Assembly (NCBI RefSeq): GCF_030817655.1
Contig: NZ_JAUSZM010000003.1
Coordinates: 3,286,001 to 3,350,000 of the forward strand
Direction of reading: 5' to 3'
Length of the DNA stretch: 64,000 nucleotides
DNA from: Streptomyces sp. V4I2
GTDB lineage: Bacteria > Actinomycetota > Actinomycetes > Streptomycetales > Streptomycetaceae
Both the position numbers and the translations under genes were made by a program. The notes beneath the pieces were generated by a model. It had not been told where the DNA came from and made no database searches. It saw only the letters and a program-made list of their open reading frames with translations. Of this stretch, positions 9,836 to 23,500 are shown piece after piece (positions within the stretch are counted from its first letter, which is position 1; each line of letters begins with the position of its first letter).

Positions 9836-12800
9836 CGGACGCACCGCCGGCCGGGTCACGGCGCGGCGGGCTCCGCCACCGGTGTCCAGGGCTTCCGCGA
9901 CACCCGCCACGGTGGGTGTGTCGAACAGCTGACGCACCGACAGTTCGACGTCGAGCGTCGCGCGGATACGGCTCACCAGCCGGGTTGCGAGCAGCGAGTG
10001 GCCGCCCAGGTCGAAGAAGTCGTCGTCGATGCCGACCGCCGGCCGGCGCAGCACCTCGGCGAAGAGCGAGCAGAGGATCTCCTCGCGCGGTGAACGGGGC
10101 GCGCGCCCGCCGGGAGCGGTCTCGTACTCGGGGGCGGGCAGGGCCCGGCGGTCCAGCTTGCCGTTCGGGGTGAGGGGCAGGGCGTCGAGCACGATCACCG
10201 CGTCCGGCACCATGTACTCCGGCAGCGTGGCCGCGGCATGCTCGCGCACGCCGGCCGGCGCGGGCACGGCGCCCTGGTCGGGAACGACGTAGGCGACGAG
10301 CCGCCGGTCGCCGGGCACGTCCTCGCGCACCACCACGGTGGCGCGCGCCACCTCCGGGTGGCCAAAGACCACGGACTCGATCTCCCCGAGCTCGATGCGG
10401 TAACCCCGGATCTTGACCTGCCCGTCGACCCGGCCCACGAACTCCAGCTCGCCCGCATCGTTCCAGCGGGCCAGGTCGCCGGTGCGGTACATGCGCTCAC
10501 CGGGCGCACCGTAGGGGCAGGCCACGAAGCGCTCAGCGGTCAGGTCCTGCCGCCCGAGGTAGCCACGGGCGAGCCCGGTGCCGGCGATGTACACCTCGCC
10601 CGCAGTGCCGGGCGGGGCCGGCTGGAGTCCGGCGTCGAGAATGTGGATCTTGGTGTTCCAGAAGGGACGGCCCACCGGGATGGCCCCGGCGGGCACCTTC
10701 GCGCCGGGCGCGATGGGGTTCTCGACGCTGTTCACGGTGGCTTCCGTGGCGCCGTAGACATTGAAGACGGTGGCGTCCGGGTGCCTGGCCCGCCAGCGGT
10801 CCAGGGCCTCGCCCACCAGTAGTTCGCCGCCGAGCATCAGCGTCCGGGTGGGCGACACCTCGTCCGGCAGCTCGTCGAGGAGCGCGAGGACGCTGGGGGT
10901 GCCCTTGAGGAAGGTGGCGCGCGGACCGGCGGCGGCGTCCTCGGTGAGTTCCGCGATGTGCACCCGGCCGCCGCTCACCAGCGGGGTGTACAGGCCGGTC
11001 ACCGTCAGGTCGAAGGAGATGGGCGAGTGCAGCAGCGTGGTCCCGGAGGCGGTCGGGTAGGCCTCCCTGGCCCGTACCAGATAGGCGCCCAGCGAGCGGT
11101 GTTCGATGACCACACCCTTGGGGCGGCCGGTCGAGCCCGAGGTGAACACGACGTAGGCGGGATTGGTGAGGGACAGCGGCAGCGCGCGGTCGGCGTCGTT
11201 CAGGTCCGTGCCGGAGTACGGCGTGAGGTCGGCGTCGTCGAGGACGATCCTCGGCGCGGTGTGCTCGGGCAGCGCCGGGGCGAGCTCTCGCGTGGTGACC
11301 AGCAGGGCCGGGTCGGCGCTGTCCAGCATGTAGGCGATGCGGTCGGCGGGGTATCCCGGGTCCAGCGGCAGGTAGGCGGCCCCGGTCTTGAGCACGGCCA
11401 GCAGGCCGACCGCCGCCGCCACGGTGCGCGGCAGTGCCAGGGCCACGAACCGTTCGGGCGCCGCGCCCCGGGCGACGAGCAGCCGCGCCAGCCGGTTCGC
11501 ACGCGCGTTCAGCTCGGCGTAGGTCAGGCGCTCCGCTCCGCTCACCACCGCCTCGGCGTCAGGGGTACGGGCCGCCTGCTCCTGGAACAGGGTGACCACA
11601 TCGGCCTCGCGGACCTCGCGGGCCGTGTCGTTCCACTCCTCCAGGACGCGGCGCCGCTCGTCGGCCGACAGCACGTCGAGCGTGCCGACGGGGCTGCGCG
11701 GGTCGTCCAGTACGGCGGTCAGGACCCGGCGCAGCCGCTCGCCGACGGCCGTGGCGGCCTCCTCGGTGAACACGTCGGGACGGAAGTCGACGCGGAACCG
11801 GAGCCGGCTGCCCGGCTTGACGATCAGGCCCAGCGGATAGTGCATGCCGTCCTGGGTCTCGACGCCCGTCACCCGCACTCCGTGGCGTGGCGCCGACGCC
11901 TGTGCCGCCGGGGCGCTCGCCGGGTCCAGCGGATAGTTCTCGAAGACGAGCGCCGAGTCGAACAGCTCGCCCACGCCCGCCAGTTCCTGGATCCGGGTCA
12001 GACCAAGGTACTGGTGGTCGAGGAGCCGGGCCTGCTCCGTCTGGAGCCGGTCCAGCAGCTCGGTGAGCGGCTCCGCCGGGTCCAGCCTCAGCCGCAGCGG
12101 CAGGGTGTTGATGAACAGGCCGACCATGTTCTCGACGCCGTCCAGCTCCGGCGGCCGGCCGGAGACCGTCACGCCGAACACCACGTCGGTGCGACCCACC
12201 AGCCGGGACAGCACGATCGCCCACGCCGCCTGGGCCACGGTGTTGAGCGTCACGCCGAGTTCACGGGCCCGCTCGGTCAGCCGCGCCGTCTCCAGCGGAG
12301 TGAGTGCCATCTCGACCTGGCCGGGGACCACGGGCACCCGCCCGGAGGCGGCCGGCGCCACCCGGAACGGCTCCTGGAGCCCGGCGAGCGCCTCCCGCCA
12401 GGCCCGCTCGCCCGCCGCACGGTCCCGTCCGGCGAGCCAGCCCAGGTAGTCGCGGTACGGGCGGACCCGCGGCAGCTGTGAGACGTCACCGCCGTTCAGG
12501 TACAGGGCCAGCAGTTCCCGCAGCAGCACCGGACGCGACCAGCCGTCCCACAGCACATGGTGGTTGGTCAGTACGAACCGGTGCCGGTCCGGCCCGTACC
12601 GGAGCAGGATGAACCGCACGAGCGGAGGCTCGGCCAGGTCGAAGCGGCGGGCGCGGTCCGCGTCGAGCACCCGGCGCGCCTCGCGTTCCCGCTCGTCCTG
12701 CGGCAGTCCGCTCAGGTCCACTTCCTGCCATGCCAGGGGTACGTCCTTCAGCACGATCTGCACCGGCCGGCTCAGGCCCTCGTGACGCAGCGCCGTGCGC

Positions 12801-12991
12801 AGGTTGGCGTGCCGGGCCAGCAGTGCCGCGGCCGCGGTCCGCAACGCCTTGGCGTCCAGCGCCCCTTCGAGGTCCAGAACCATCTGGACCGTGTAGATGT
12901 CCAGCGCCTTCTCGTCGAAGACGTTGTGGAACAGCAGCCCCTCCTGCAACGGAGACAGCGGCAGTATGTCCTCCAACGCGGACCGCTTCAT
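5813..12991 (-). CDS. Non-ribosomal peptide synthetase NRPS3: modules 12-13 with thioesterase (C-A-T-C-A-T-TE)
   Basis: A 2392-aa terminal synthetase. The ATG at 12991 overlaps the preceding NRPS stop (ATGA) and follows GGAGGACGTCGGA. The N-terminus [19 protein letters not shown] is a D-Cys-type... more exactly a DCL-class condensation start, as expected after the E domain ending NRPS2. Rough order by residue: C12 8-430, A12 470-960, T12 985-1050, C13 1052-1490, A13 1520-2030, T13 2057-2125, TE 2130-2392. The A12 pocket reads DLTKMGVVNK (Asp family, altered) and A13 reads DVHHAAHAAK (Pro family, altered). The TE has GWSFGG with the nucleophile near Ser2202, LVDAY and a late histidine, so it can release or cyclise the peptide. 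The short N-terminal segment is probably the acceptor docking element for NRPS2. The altered pockets make this protein the best place for methylaspartate and a proline analogue. Confidence 0.93.
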   Translation of the reverse strand: MKRSALEDILPLSPLQEGLLFHNVFDEKALDIYTVQMVLDLEGALDAKALRTAAAALLARHANLRTALRHEGLSRPVQIVLKDVPLAWQEVDLSGLPQDEREREARRVLDADRARRFDLAEPPLVRFILLRYGPDRHRFVLTNHHVLWDGWSRPVLLRELLALYLNGGDVSQLPRVRPYRDYLGWLAGRDRAAGERAWREALAGLQEPFRVAPAASGRVPVVPGQVEMALTPLETARLTERARELGVTLNTVAQAAWAIVLSRLVGRTDVVFGVTVSGRPPELDGVENMVGLFINTLPLRLRLDPAEPLTELLDRLQTEQARLLDHQYLGLTRIQELAGVGELFDSALVFENYPLDPASAPAAQASAPRHGVRVTGVETQDGMHYPLGLIVKPGSRLRFRVDFRPDVFTEEAATAVGERLRRVLTAVLDDPRSPVGTLDVLSADERRRVLEEWNDTAREVREADVVTLFQEQAARTPDAEAVVSGAERLTYAELNARANRLARLLVARGAAPERFVALALPRTVAAAVGLLAVLKTGAAYLPLDPGYPADRIAYMLDSADPALLVTTRELAPALPEHTAPRIVLDDADLTPYSGTDLNDADRALPLSLTNPAYVVFTSGSTGRPKGVVIEHRSLGAYLVRAREAYPTASGTTLLHSPISFDLTVTGLYTPLVSGGRVHIAELTEDAAAGPRATFLKGTPSVLALLDELPDEVSPTRTLMLGGELLVGEALDRWRARHPDATVFNVYGATEATVNSVENPIAPGAKVPAGAIPVGRPFWNTKIHILDAGLQPAPPGTAGEVYIAGTGLARGYLGRQDLTAERFVACPYGAPGERMYRTGDLARWNDAGELEFVGRVDGQVKIRGYRIELGEIESVVFGHPEVARATVVVREDVPGDRRLVAYVVPDQGAVPAPAGVREHAAATLPEYMVPDAVIVLDALPLTPNGKLDRRALPAPEYETAPGGRAPRSPREEILCSLFAEVLRRPAVGIDDDFFDLGGHSLLATRLVSRIRATLDVELSVRQLFDTPTVAGVAEALDTGGGARRAVTRPAVRPARLPLSYAQSRLWFLHRMEGPSPTYNIPVSRRFHGPLDGAALRQALEDVVARHESLRTVFAEDPDSPEGAQQIVRAPGEVPVPFTTVVTDEDRLPDELRAAARYGFDLARELPVRVTLFELGPEDHVLLLLVHHIASDAWSRRPLGRDLATAYAARCAGGAPQWREPAVQYADYTLWQRETLGSEEDPDSLISRQLAHWREALAGLPEELDLPADRPRPAVSSQTGARIGFQVPPDLHAGLVELARKNRATVFMVVQAALAVTLSRTGAGDDIPIGTPIAGRTDDALEDLVGFFVNTLVLRTDTSGDPTFEELVRRVRENSLAAYAHQDVPFERLVELLNPVRSMARHPLFQVMLAFNNTEQQAAHEVIEQLPGLKVTGQAVGSAVSRFDLLFAFADLPDGEGKPGGLNAVLEYSADLFDAATAEALAERFVRVLRALAEAPGQPIGSVEVLTPDERARLLARPGARELPRASLTERFEEQVRRTPTAVAVQDGPRALTYAQLDAAANRLAGLLAREGAGPERLVGLALRRSADLVVALLAVLKTGAGYLPLDPEYPAQRLAHMTGDARPVLVLTTEEVAARLPGEVGPLLLLDAPGTVRDLAAQPTAPPYTGPLSPHRPVYAIYTSGSTGRPKGVVMPARAMDNLVSWHQEAMPPRRPGAAVAQFAAISFDVSVHEILSALLGGKRLVPCPEDVRRDPKRLVRWLAEHGIEQLHAPNLVVEALAEAAAELGAALPRLTDVAQAGDALNLTPTVRRFFAGRPGLRLHNHYGPSETHAATGATLPADPADWPATAPIGTAVDNTGLYVLDDRLRPVPPGVAGELYVSGAGLARGYLGRPGLTAERFVACPFEPGERMYRSGDRVRLRTDGQLEFLGRADHQIKLRGFRIEPGEVEAALVAHPAVAQAAVVLREDRPGDRRLVAYAVPTGELPGTAGLRVHLGERLPDYMIPAVFMAVDELPLTANGKLDRRALPVPDYAARSGRGPNGPREEVLCALFAEVLKLPDVGVDDDFFALGGHSLLVARLLGRIRAVLGVELSIRSLFEAPTVARLAEELDRGTRHDPFAELLPLRERGTDTPLFCVHPAAGLGWCYAGLLAHLDPDTPVYALQARGIRDRDAPLPGDVTEMADRYADLIRSVRPEGPYRVLGWSFGGPVAQAVATRLQALGAEVELLCLVDAYPSSRRGQDAAERSEAEIVANSLRAIGFDFEMSELTDDGFPVERYREFLRRENRALAELTADEVVAVKNVYVNNVRMMPRHEPEVFRGDVLFFTATRVSDETRNRRDVTAWNPYTEGRLENYDVDAEHEELLTEPAPTARIGRVVAEKLNELRTKSAPVQGV
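9836..12991 (-). other. Module 12: C(DCL)-A(Asp-like)-T
   Basis: The C domain starts [15 protein letters not shown], the class used after an epimerised donor, and has intact HHVLWDG. The pocket reads D-L-T-K-M-G-V-V-N-K: the Asp-family frame of modules 7, 8 and 11, but Met at 299 and Val at 322 replace Val and Ala. A change limited to the pocket wall suits a beta-substituted aspartate such as the 3-methylaspartate made by GlmAB. This is inference. T carries LGGHSLL. Confidence 0.7.
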
Positions 12992-15900
12992 TCCGACGTC
13001 CTCCACTCGGCTTCGAGCTGTTCGATGTCGCTCTGGTTCAACAGGGCCAGCGGCACGTCGGACGGGGTGAACCCGCCCGCCGTCCCTTCGGCCGCGTGGT
13101 CGGCGAGCGCGCGCAGCGCCCGGAACCACGCCTGGGCCAGCTCCCGTACCTCCTGCTCGGTGAGCAGCCCCTGGGCCCAGGTCCAGGCGGCGAGGAGTTC
13201 CGGACCCTCCGCGCCGTCCCGGGTGATGGCGTTCAGTTCGACGGCATGGGTCAACGGCATTCCGGTGTCCCGGCCGCCGCCGATGCCCGCGGTGCCGGGC
13301 GCCGTCGCCCAGTCGGCCGCCGCCTGGTCCCGGGAGGTGAACCGGCCCAGATAGTTGAACTTGATCTGGGGGCGGGCGAGCGGCGCGAGGAGGTCGGCCG
13401 TCTTGGAGTTGAGCCGGCGCAGCAGTCCATGGCCGAGCCCCTTGCCGGGCACCGCCCGCAGCTGCTCCTTCACCCGCTTCAGCGCCGCACCCTCGTCGAC
13501 TGCCGCGGCCGTGTCGAGCCGGACCGGGTAGGTGCTGGTGAACCAGCCGACGGTACGGGTGAGATCGGCTCCCGGCAGCGCCTCCTCCGCCCGGCCGTGG
13601 GCCTCCAACTCCACCAGCACGCCGTGTTCCGCCGCGGTGGCCCGCCACTCCCGGACCGCCGACGCGAATGCGGTGAGCAGTACGTCGTTGATCTCGGCGT
13701 GGAAAGCCGCCGGCACCGTCGTGAGCAGGGACTCGGTCACGTCCGAGGGCAGCTCCTGGGTGAGGTGACCGGTTGTGCCGACGGTGTCGCGCACCGGGTC
13801 CAGCGGGCGCCCGCCCAGCGGCGCGTCCGCATGCTGGAGCACCTGTGTCCAGTGGCTCAGCTCGGCCGTGGTCTGCGGCTCGTGGGCCAGCTCCTGCAGG
13901 TGCCGGGCCCAGCGGCGCAGTGAGGTGCCCACCGGTTCGAGCACCGCCTCCCGGCCGGCCGCCACGTCCCGCCAGGCCTGCGCGAGATCCGGGACGAGGA
14001 TGCGCAGGGACACCCCGTCGACCACCAAGTGGTGCAGGACGAGCAGCAGTTGCCCCGGCATGTGCCGGCCCCGGTCGAACCAGACCGCCTGCACCATGAC
14101 TCCGTCCCGTGGTGCCAGGCGGGTCCGGGCCCGTGCCCCGTGCTGGGCCATCAGCGTGCGCAGTTCCTCGTCGTCGAGTCCCGCCGCCTCGATCCGCTCG
14201 ACACGGTCGCCGGCGCTCACCGAGCCGGGCGCGGTCACCTCCAGCGACCAGTCGTCACCGTCCACCGCGGTGAGCCGCAGCCGCAGGGCGTCGTGGTGGT
14301 CGAGCACCGCCTGCAGCGCCCGCGTCAGGGTCTCGCAGGTCAACGCGGCCGGCACCTGGACGACGGTGGACTGGTTGAACTCCGCGAACGGGCCGCCGCG
14401 CGAGGCCAGTTCCTTCATGATCGGCGTCAGCGGGACCTCGCCCACCCCGTCGTCCGGTGCCGCCGGAGCGGCTGCGTCGGCGGCCTGGGCGACATCGGCG
14501 AGGCGGGCCACCGTCTTGCACTCGAAGACGTCCCGGGGCGAGAACCGCAGTCCGGCCCGGCGTGCCGCGCTCACCAACTGGATCGACATGATGCTGTCGC
14601 CGCCCAGGTCGAAGAAGCTGTCGTCGACACCGACGTCGGGCACGCCGAGGACGTCCGCGTAGAGCCCGCACAGCAGTTCTTCCTTGACCGTGGCCGGTCC
14701 ACGGGACCCGGCGCCTGCCGTGTACTCCGGGTCGGGGAGTGCGGTGCGGTCGAGTTTGCCGTGTGCGGTCAGCGGCAGGGCGTCTACGACGACGACCGCG
14801 GCCGGGACCATGTAGTCGGGCAGCGACTCGGCGAGCGACTTGCGTACCAGCTGCGGATCCAGCGCACCCGTGCCGTCCTGCGCAACGGCATAGCCGACCA
14901 GACGCTCCTCACGGACGACGACCGCGGCCTGCGCGATGAGCGGATGCGCCGCCAACGCCGACTGCACCTCACCCAGTTCAATACGGTAACCACGGATCTT
15001 GACCTGGTCGTCCGCCCGCCCCACATACTCCAACTGGCCCCCGCGATTCCAGCGGACCACATCCCCGGTGCGATACATCCGCGTGCCCGGGACGCCGAAC
15101 GGGTCCGCGACGAAACGCTCCGCCGTCAGACCGGGCCGGCCGAGATAACCGCGGGCCAGCACCACACCCGCCACATACAACTCACCCGGGCTACCCACCG
15201 GCACCGGCTTCAGGGCTGCATCCAGCACATAGGTACGGGTGTTGGCGAACGGACGGCCGATCGGCACCGCACCCGACGGCGTCTCCACACCCGGCTCGAG
15301 ACGGTATTCGGCACAGTTGACCGTCGCCTCCGTCGGACCATACGCATTGATCACCTGCACCTGCGGGTGAGCCTGCCGCCACGCGGCCAGCGCCTCCCCC
15401 CGCAACGCCTCACCACCGATCACCAACGTCCCCGACGGCGAAGCGCTCTCCGGAAGAGCCTCCAACAGACCCAGGTGAGAAGGCGTGACCTTCATGAACG
15501 AGACCCCGGACACAGACTCGTCCAAGTCCCCGACCACGACCCGGCCACCAGAAACCAGCGGCGACCACAACGCCGTCACCGTCAGATCGAACGCGAACGA
15601 CGAGTGCACCAACGACACCCCCGCCGCCTGCGGATACACCTCCCGCGCCCGCACCAGATACGCCCCCACCGACCGGTGCTCAACCACCACACCCTTCGGC
15701 CGCCCCGTCGACCCCGACGTATAAATCACATACGCCGGCCACGACAACTCCACCCCAGACAGATTGCCGTCCGCAAACCTGGAAACGTCCGCCGCCGCCA
15801 GCCACGCCTCATCGATCACCAGCGCAGGCGCACAGTCCCGAAGGATGAAGGCGATCCGCTCCGCCGGATACTCCGGATCCACCGGCACATACGCCGCGCC

Positions 15901-17525
15901 CGCCTTCACCACCGCCAACAACACCGTCACCAGCTCCGCAGACGCAGGCAGCACCACCGCCACCCGCGACTCCGCACCAACCCCCGCTTCCACCAGCAAC
16001 CGAGCCAGCCGATTCGCCCCCGCATTCACCTCCGCATACGACAGATCCCCCACCGCCACCGCACCCGGCGTCCGCTCCACCTGCGCCTCGAACAACTGCG
16101 GCAACCCGACAACCGACACCTCCCGCCCCGTATCGATCCACTCCCCCAACACCAAACCCCGCTCAGCATCAGAGAGCACATCCACACCACCAACCCGCAC
16201 CCCCGGATCAGCAACCACCACCCCCAACACCCGCACCAACCGCTCAACCAACCCCTCAGCACTCACCACATCGAACAGATCCATGCTGAATTCGAGGACA
16301 CCCGCGATGCCGTCGGGACGTGCGTCCGGGGCGTGCTGTTCCACCATGCGGAACAGGAGGTCGAACTTGGCCGCGCCGGTCGGCAGCGGCTGCTGTCGTA
16401 CGGTGAGGCCGGACAGGCTCTGGACGGCGTCGGCCGCGGCCCGCTGGTCGAGGTTGTTCCAGGTGAGCATGGTCTGGAAGAGGGGGTGGCGGGTCATTGA
16501 GCGCTCGGGGTTGAGGACCTCCACCAGCCGCTCGAAGGGCACGTCCTGGTGCGCGTACGCGGCCAGATCGAACTCCCTTACCTGGCCGAGGAGTTCACGG
16601 AAGGTCGGATCGCCCGACAGGTCGGCACGCAGCACCAGCGTGTTCACGAAGAACCCGATCATGTCCTCCACGGCGTCGTCGGTGCGGCCCGCGATCGGGG
16701 TGCCCAGCGGGATGTCCGTGCCGGCGCCCAGCCGCGACAACAGCGTCGCCAGCGCCGCCTGCACCACCATGAACACGCTCGCGTCGCTCTCCCGCGCCAG
16801 CGCCACCAGCCGCTCGTGTACTTCCCGAGGGACGGTAAAGGCGACCCGGCCGCCTCGCTGCGAGGCGACGGCGGGGCGTGGACGGTCCATGGGAAGGGCC
16901 AGTTCCTCCGGAAGCCCGGCCAGCGACTCCCGCCAGAAGGCGATCTGACGTGCGATGGCGCTGTCGGGGTCGTCCTCGGAGCCGAGCGTATCCCGCTGCC
17001 ACAGCGTGAAGTCCGCGTACTGCACCGGCAGTTCCCGCCACTGTGGGGCGACACCCGCGCAGCGGGCCGCGTAGGCGGCGGTCAGGTCCCGGGCCAGCGG
17101 GCCCGTCGACCACCCGTCGCCCGCGATGTGATGGACCAGCACCAGCAGCACATGCCGCTCCGGAGCGAGCTCGAACAGCCAGGTGCGCAGCGGAAGTTCG
17201 CCGGCGAGGTCGAAGGCGTAGCGGGCCGCCGTGAGCAGGTCGTCCGTGAGGCTGTCGTCGTCCGTCTGCGTAATGTGCAGCTCCGGGCGGGCCGCTTCGG
17301 ACGGCAGGACGACCTGGTGGGCGCCCTGGGCGTCCTCGGCGAAGAGGGTACGCAGCGACTCGTGGCGGGCCACGAGGTCGTGCAGCGCCGCGGTCAGCGC
17401 GGCCCGGTCCAGTGTGCCGTCGAGGCGCAGCGCGGTCGGCATGTTGTAGGTGGGGCTGGGGCCTTCCAGCCGGTTCAGGAACCACAGCCGCTGCTGGGCG
17501 TAGGAGAGCGGGATCCGGGCCGGCC
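12988..17525 (-). other. Module 11: C-A(Asp)-T-E, giving D-Asp
   Basis: C11 starts [18 protein letters not shown] with HHIAGDG. The A pocket is DLTKVGAVNK. T has LGGDSIMS, the form that precedes epimerases. The E domain has [15 protein letters not shown] in place of EGHGR, and FNYLGR, and should deliver a D-aspartyl intermediate to NRPS3, whose first C domain is the matching DCL class. Confidence 0.85.
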
Positions 17526-20500
17526 GCCCGGTCCTGGTCAGCGGCCGGCGGAGCGGCCCGGACGCCGTGTCGAGGACGGCGCCGAGCCGTGCCACGGTGG
17601 GGTGTTCGAACAGTTGCCGCACGGACAGTTCGACGTCGAGCGTGGCGCGGATGCGGCTCACCAGCCGGGTGGCGAGCAGCGAGTGGCCGCCCAGGTCGAA
17701 GAAGCCGTCGTCGACGCTCACCTCGGGCACGCCGAGTACCTCGGCGAACAGCCCGCAGAGGATCTCCTCGCGCGGCGAACGCGGTGCCCTGCCCGTGGGT
17801 CGCGCCGTGTTGTCGGGGGCGGGCAGGGCCTTGCGGTCGAGCTTGCCGTTGGGGGTCAGTGGCAGCGCGTCCAGGGGCACGAACGCCGACGGCACCATGT
17901 ACTCCGGCAGTTGACGGGCCGCGTGCTCCCGGAGGGCTGCCGGGCCGGTGGTGCCAGTCGTGCCGGTCACATAGGCGACCAGCCGCCGGTCCCCGGGGGT
18001 GTCCTCCCGGACCAGGACCGCGGCGCGCGTCACGGACTCGTGCGCGAGCAGGACGGCCTCGATCTCGCCGGGTTCGATGCGGTAGCCGCGCACCTTGACC
18101 TGCTGGTCCACGCGGCCGAGGTACTCCAGCTCGCCGTCGGCCGTCCAGCGGGCCAGGTCACCGGTGCGGTACATCCGGGTGCCCGGGGTGCCGTAGGGGT
18201 CGGCCACGAACCGCTCCGCCGTCAACCCCGGACGGTCCAGGTAGCCGCGGGCCAGACCCGCGCCGGCGATGTACAGCTCTCCGGCCACTGCGGCGGGTAC
18301 CGGACGCAGGGCCGCGTCGAGCACGTACACCCGGGTGTTGGCGATCGGCCCTCCGATCGATCCCCGGCGTGCGCTGTCGGTGCCGACGGCTCCGGCGGTG
18401 GACCAGATCGTGGTCTCCGTCGGGCCGTAGACGTTGGTCACCGAGACGGCGTGCCGGGTGAGGGACGCGGCGAGGTCGGCGGGCAGCGCCTCACCTCCGA
18501 CGAGCACCCTGACGCCCGAGAGCACGGAGGCCTGCTCGTCCACGATCGCGTGCCACAGGCTGGGCGTCGCCTGCACGACCGAGATCCCGGCCCCGCCGAT
18601 CAGCTCGGCCAGGGCCCGCGGATCGCGCACCGTGTCCCGGCCGGCGAGCACCACGGTGGCTCCGGCCAGCAGAGGTACGTACAGTTCGAGCGCCGCGATG
18701 TCGAAGCCGACCGTCGTCACCGCGAGCAGCCGCTCGCCCGGTGTGAGCGCGCACCGCTCCCCCAGGGCGTGCAGGAAGTTGGCCAGGGCCGCGTGTCCGA
18801 CGACGACGCCCTTGGGCCGTCCTGTCGAACCCGAGGTGTAGATCACGTAGGCGGCGGATGCGAGCGGGACCGGCGGAAGGTCGCTTCCGTCGAGGCCGGT
18901 GAGGTCCGCCGCGGCGAGCCACTCCTCGTCCACGACGAGCACGGGACGCGCGTCGTCGATCATGTAGGCGATGCGCTCGTCCGGGAAGTCGGGGTCGAGC
19001 GGCACGTAGGCGGCACCGGACTTCAGCACGGCGAGAAGGACGGCCACCAGGTCGGCCGAGCGCGGCAGCCGGACGGCGACCCGTCGCTCGGGGCCGGCGC
19101 CGTACCGTACGAGCAGCCGGGCGAGCCGGTTGGCCCGCGCGTTGAGCGCCGCGTACGACAGTTCCCGGTCGCCGCAGACGACGGCGACGGCCTCGGGGTC
19201 GCGGGCGGCGCGGACCGCGAACAACTGCGGCAGGGCCTTGCCCGGTACGGGGCGTGCCGTGTCGTTCCACCGGTCGAGCACCGTGGCACGCTCGGCGTCC
19301 GCCATGACGTCGACCCTGCTCACGGGGAGGTCCGGTGCGGCCAGGACCTCCTCCAGGACACGGGCGAACCGCTCCGCGATCCGGGCGGCCGAGTCGCGGT
19401 CGTAGAGGTCGGTGCTGAACCCGAGCGCTCCGTGCAGTCCGCCGCCGTCCCCGGTGCGCTCCTCCAGGGCGAAGGAGAGGTCGAACTTGGCGACCCCGGT
19501 GCCGACGGGGTGTCCCGTCACGGTGAGGCCGGGCAGCGGCTCCGCGGCCGTGTTGTCGGCGCCCTGGAGGGTGCCGTCGTTCCAGGTGAGCATGGTCTGG
19601 AAGAGAGGGTGGCGGGCCGTCGCGCGCTCGGGGTTGAGGACCTCCACCAGCCGCTCGAAGGGCACGTCCTGGTGGGTGTAGGCGGCCAGGTCGAACTCCC
19701 GTACCCGGCCGACGAGTTCACGGAAGGTCGGGTCGCCCGACAGGTCGGTGCGCAGCACCAGCGTGTTCACGAAGAACCCGACCAGATCCTCCACCGCCTC
19801 GTCACCACGGCCCGCGATCGGCGTACCGATCGGGATGTCCGGACCCGCACCCAGCCGTGACAACAGCGTGGCCAGCGCGGCCTGCACCACCATGAACACG
19901 CTCGCGCCGCTCTCCCGCGCCAGCGCCACCAGCCGCTCGTGCACCCGGTCGGGAATCTCGAACTCCACGGCGTCGCCCCGGTAGGAGGGGACGGCGGGCC
20001 GAGCGCGGTCCCTGGGCAGGTCCAGCTCCTCCGGGAGCCCGGCGAGCGCCTCGCGCCAGAAGTCCACCTGTCCGGCCAGCGGACTGTCGGGGTCGTCCTC
20101 GGAACCGAGCGTCTGCCGCTGCCACAGCGTGAAGTCCGCGTACTGCACCGGCAGTTCCCGCCAGTCCGGGGCGGCACCCGCACAGCGGGCCGCGTAGGCG
20201 GCCGTCAGGTCGCGCGAGAGCGGGCCCATCGACCAGCCGTCGCCCGCGATGTGATGCACCGTCAGGAGCAGCACGTGATCTTCTTCCGCCAGCTCGAAGA
20301 GCCGGGCCCGGAACGGGAGTTCCCGCTCCAGGTCGAAGGTCTGCCGGGCCGCGGCGCGCAGCTCGGCATCCAGCCGGGAGGAGTCGGCGGGTGCCACGTC
20401 CAGCGCGGGCCGGTCCAGGTGTACGGGGATCACCCGCTGGTACGGCCCCTCGGCGTCCTCGCCGAAGACGGTGCGCAACGCCTCGTGCCGCGCCACCACG

Positions 20501-23500
20501 TCGGCCAGGGCGGCCTGGAGCGCGGCCCGGTCCAGGCTGCCGGTCAGCCGCAGCGCGGTGGGGATGTTGTAGGTGGCGCTGGGCCCCTCGAAGCGGTCCA
20601 GGAACCAGAGCCGGCGCTGGGCGAACGACAGCGGCACCCGGTCGGGGCGGGCTGCCGCCCGCATGACGCCGGCGCGGGCGCCATGCCCGGCCTCGTCGAT
20701 CGCCGCCCCGAGCCCGGCGACCGTAGGCGTCTCGAAGAGCCGGCGCACGGGCAGTTCCACGCCGAGTGTGCTGCGGACGCGGTTGACCAGCCGGGTGGCC
20801 AGCAGGGAGTGACCGCCCAGCTCGAAGAAGCCGTCGTCGATGCCGACCCGCTCCACTCCCAGCACCTCGGCGAACAGACCGCACAGGATCTCCTCGCGCG
20901 GGGACCGGGGTCCGCGCCCGGTGGAGGCGTACCGCGGGGCGGGCAGCGCGCGGCGGTCCAGCTTGCCGTTCGCGGTGAGCGGCAGCGCGTCCAGTTCGAC
21001 GAACGCGGACGGCACCATGTAGTCCGGCAGCACGGTCGCGACGTGGGCCCGCAGGGCCGATGGGTCGGGAGTACCGGCCGGCACGACGTACGCCACCAGC
21101 CGCGTGTCGCCCGGCCGGTCCTCGCGGACCAGGACGGCGCAGCGGGCCACGGAGGTGTGGGCCGACACCACGGCCTCGACCTCTCCCGGCTCGATCCGGA
21201 AGCCGCGCAGCTTGACCTGGTCGTCGGCGCGGCCCAGGTACTCCAGCAGGCCGTCGCGGTTCCAGCGGACGCGGTCGCCGGTGCGGTACATGCGTTCGCC
21301 GGGCGCACCGAACGGACAAGCCACGAACCGTTCCGCGGTCGGCCCGGGACGGTTCAGGTAGCCGCGGGCGAGCCCGGCACCGGCGACGTACAACTCGCCC
21401 GCCACACCGGCGGACACCGGCCGCAGACCGTCGTCCAGCACATAGACACGGATGTTGGAGACCGGCCGGCCGATGGGTGCCTGCTCGGGCCATCCGCCGA
21501 GGTCCGGGGGGAGGGTCCAGGCGGTGACGACGTGCGTCTCCGTGGGCCCGTAGTGGTTGTGCAGACGCCGGCCGGGCTGCCGCTCGTACAGGGCTCGTAC
21601 GGCACCGCCGAGGGTGAGGGCCTCGCCGGCCTGGGCGACATGGGCGAGGTCCGGCAGGTCCAGGTCCTGCCGGCGGGCCGCCTCGGCGAGCGCGTCGACG
21701 ACCAGGTTGGGGGCGTACAACTCCCGCACCCGGTGCCGCCCAAGCCACTCGGCCAGCCGGTCGGGGCTGTGGCGCACCTCGTCGGGGCAGGTCGCCAGCG
21801 CGTTGCCGGACAACAGCGCGGAGAGCGTCTCCTGAACCGACACGTCGAAGCCGACCGCGGTGAACTGCGCGGTCACTCCGCCGTCGGCGGGCGGAACGGC
21901 GCGCTCGTGCCAGGTCAGCAGGTTGACGACCGCCCCGGCCGGCATGACCACGCCCTTGGGACGGCCGGTGGAGCCGGAGGTGTAGATCACGTATGCCGGG
22001 TGCTCGGGGGCCGGCGGCATGACGCGCTCGGCATCCGTCAGGTTCCCCGCACCTTGGCCGGAGGTGTCGGACGCGGCGAGCCAGGCCTCGTCGACGACCA
22101 GGGCCGGTGCGGCGTCCTCGATCAGCGCGGCGATGCGGTCGGCCGGGTGCTGAGGGTCCAGGGGCAGGTAGGCCGCGCCCGTCTTCAGGACCGCCAGCAG
22201 GACGACCAGCAGGTCGGCGGAGCGCGGCAGCCGCACGCCCACGAACCGCTCGGCGCCGATGCCCCGGCCGGCCAGCAACCGGGCGAGCCGGTTGGCCCGT
22301 GCGTTGAGCTCGGCGTAGCCGAGGGTGCGGTCACCGTCGAGCACGGCCGGTGCGTCCGGGGTGCGGGCCACCTGGGCCTCGAAGAGCTCCGCCAGAGAGG
22401 CCGCGGGCACCGGGGCGGAGGTGTCGTTCCACTCGGTGAGGACACGTGCCCGCTCGTCGGGGGTGAGCAGTCCGGCCCGCCCGATGGCTTCCCCGGGTGC
22501 GTCGACCAGGGCGCGCAGCAGCCGTACGAACCGCTCGGCGAGCGTCGTGGCACCGTCACGGTCGTAGAGGTCGGCGCTGTACTCCAGCACGCCCTGGAGT
22601 CCGCCGCCCTGACCGCCGTCGTCGGCGGGCCGCTCGACGAAGGCGAACAGCAGGTCGAACTTGGCGATGCCCGTGCCCGCGGGCAGCGGCGTGACCGTCA
22701 GCCCGTCGAGGTGCGCGGACGCGTCGAAGGTCTGGTGCTGGTCCGCCGCGTTCCAGGTGAGCATGGTCTGGAACAGGGGGTGGCGGGCCATCGAACGCTC
22801 GGGGTTGAGGACCTCCACCAGCCGCTCGAACGGCACGTCCTGGTGCGCGTACGCGGCGAGCGCGGTGCCGCGCACCCGGCCGACGAGTTCCGCGAACGTG
22901 GGGTCGCCCGAGGTGTCGGTGCGCAGCACCAGCGTGTTGACGAAGAAGCCGACGAGGTCTTCGAGCGCGCTGTCGGTGCGGCCCGCGGTCGGGGTGCCCA
23001 GTGGGACGTCGGTGCCCGCGCCCAGCCGCGACAGCAGAGCGGCCAGTGCGGCCTGCACCACCATGAACGGACTCGCCTGATGGGCCCGGGCCACGGCCAC
23101 GACCTTGCCGTACACGTCCCCCGGGATGTCGAAGGGCACCCGCCCGCCCTCGTGGGAGGAGACAGCCGGCCGCGGCCGGTCGGCAGGCAGCTCCAACTCC
23201 TCCGGGAGGTCGGTCAGTTGGTCCCGCCAGTAGGCGAGTTGCCGCGCGATCGAGCTGTCGGGGTCGTCCTCGGAGCCCAGCACCTCGCGCTGCCACAGGG
23301 TGTAGTCCGCGTACTGCGCGGGCAGTGGCTGCCAGGACGGCACCGCACCCGCGCGGCGCGCCGCGTACGCGGTGGTGAGGTCACGGGCGAGCAGCGGCAT
23401 GGACCAGCCGTCGCCGCAGATGTGGTGCACGAGCACCAGCAGCACGTGGTCCCGCTCGCCGGCCCGGAACAGCGTCACTCGCAGAGGCGGCTCCGCCGAG

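Noticed and set aside
12992..13648. Upstream extension of NRPS3 to 13648 (2611 aa)
   Set aside because: The extra 219 residues are a shadow of the E domain of NRPS2. The ATGA overlap with a good ribosome site at 12991 and the start of the C domain define the true start.
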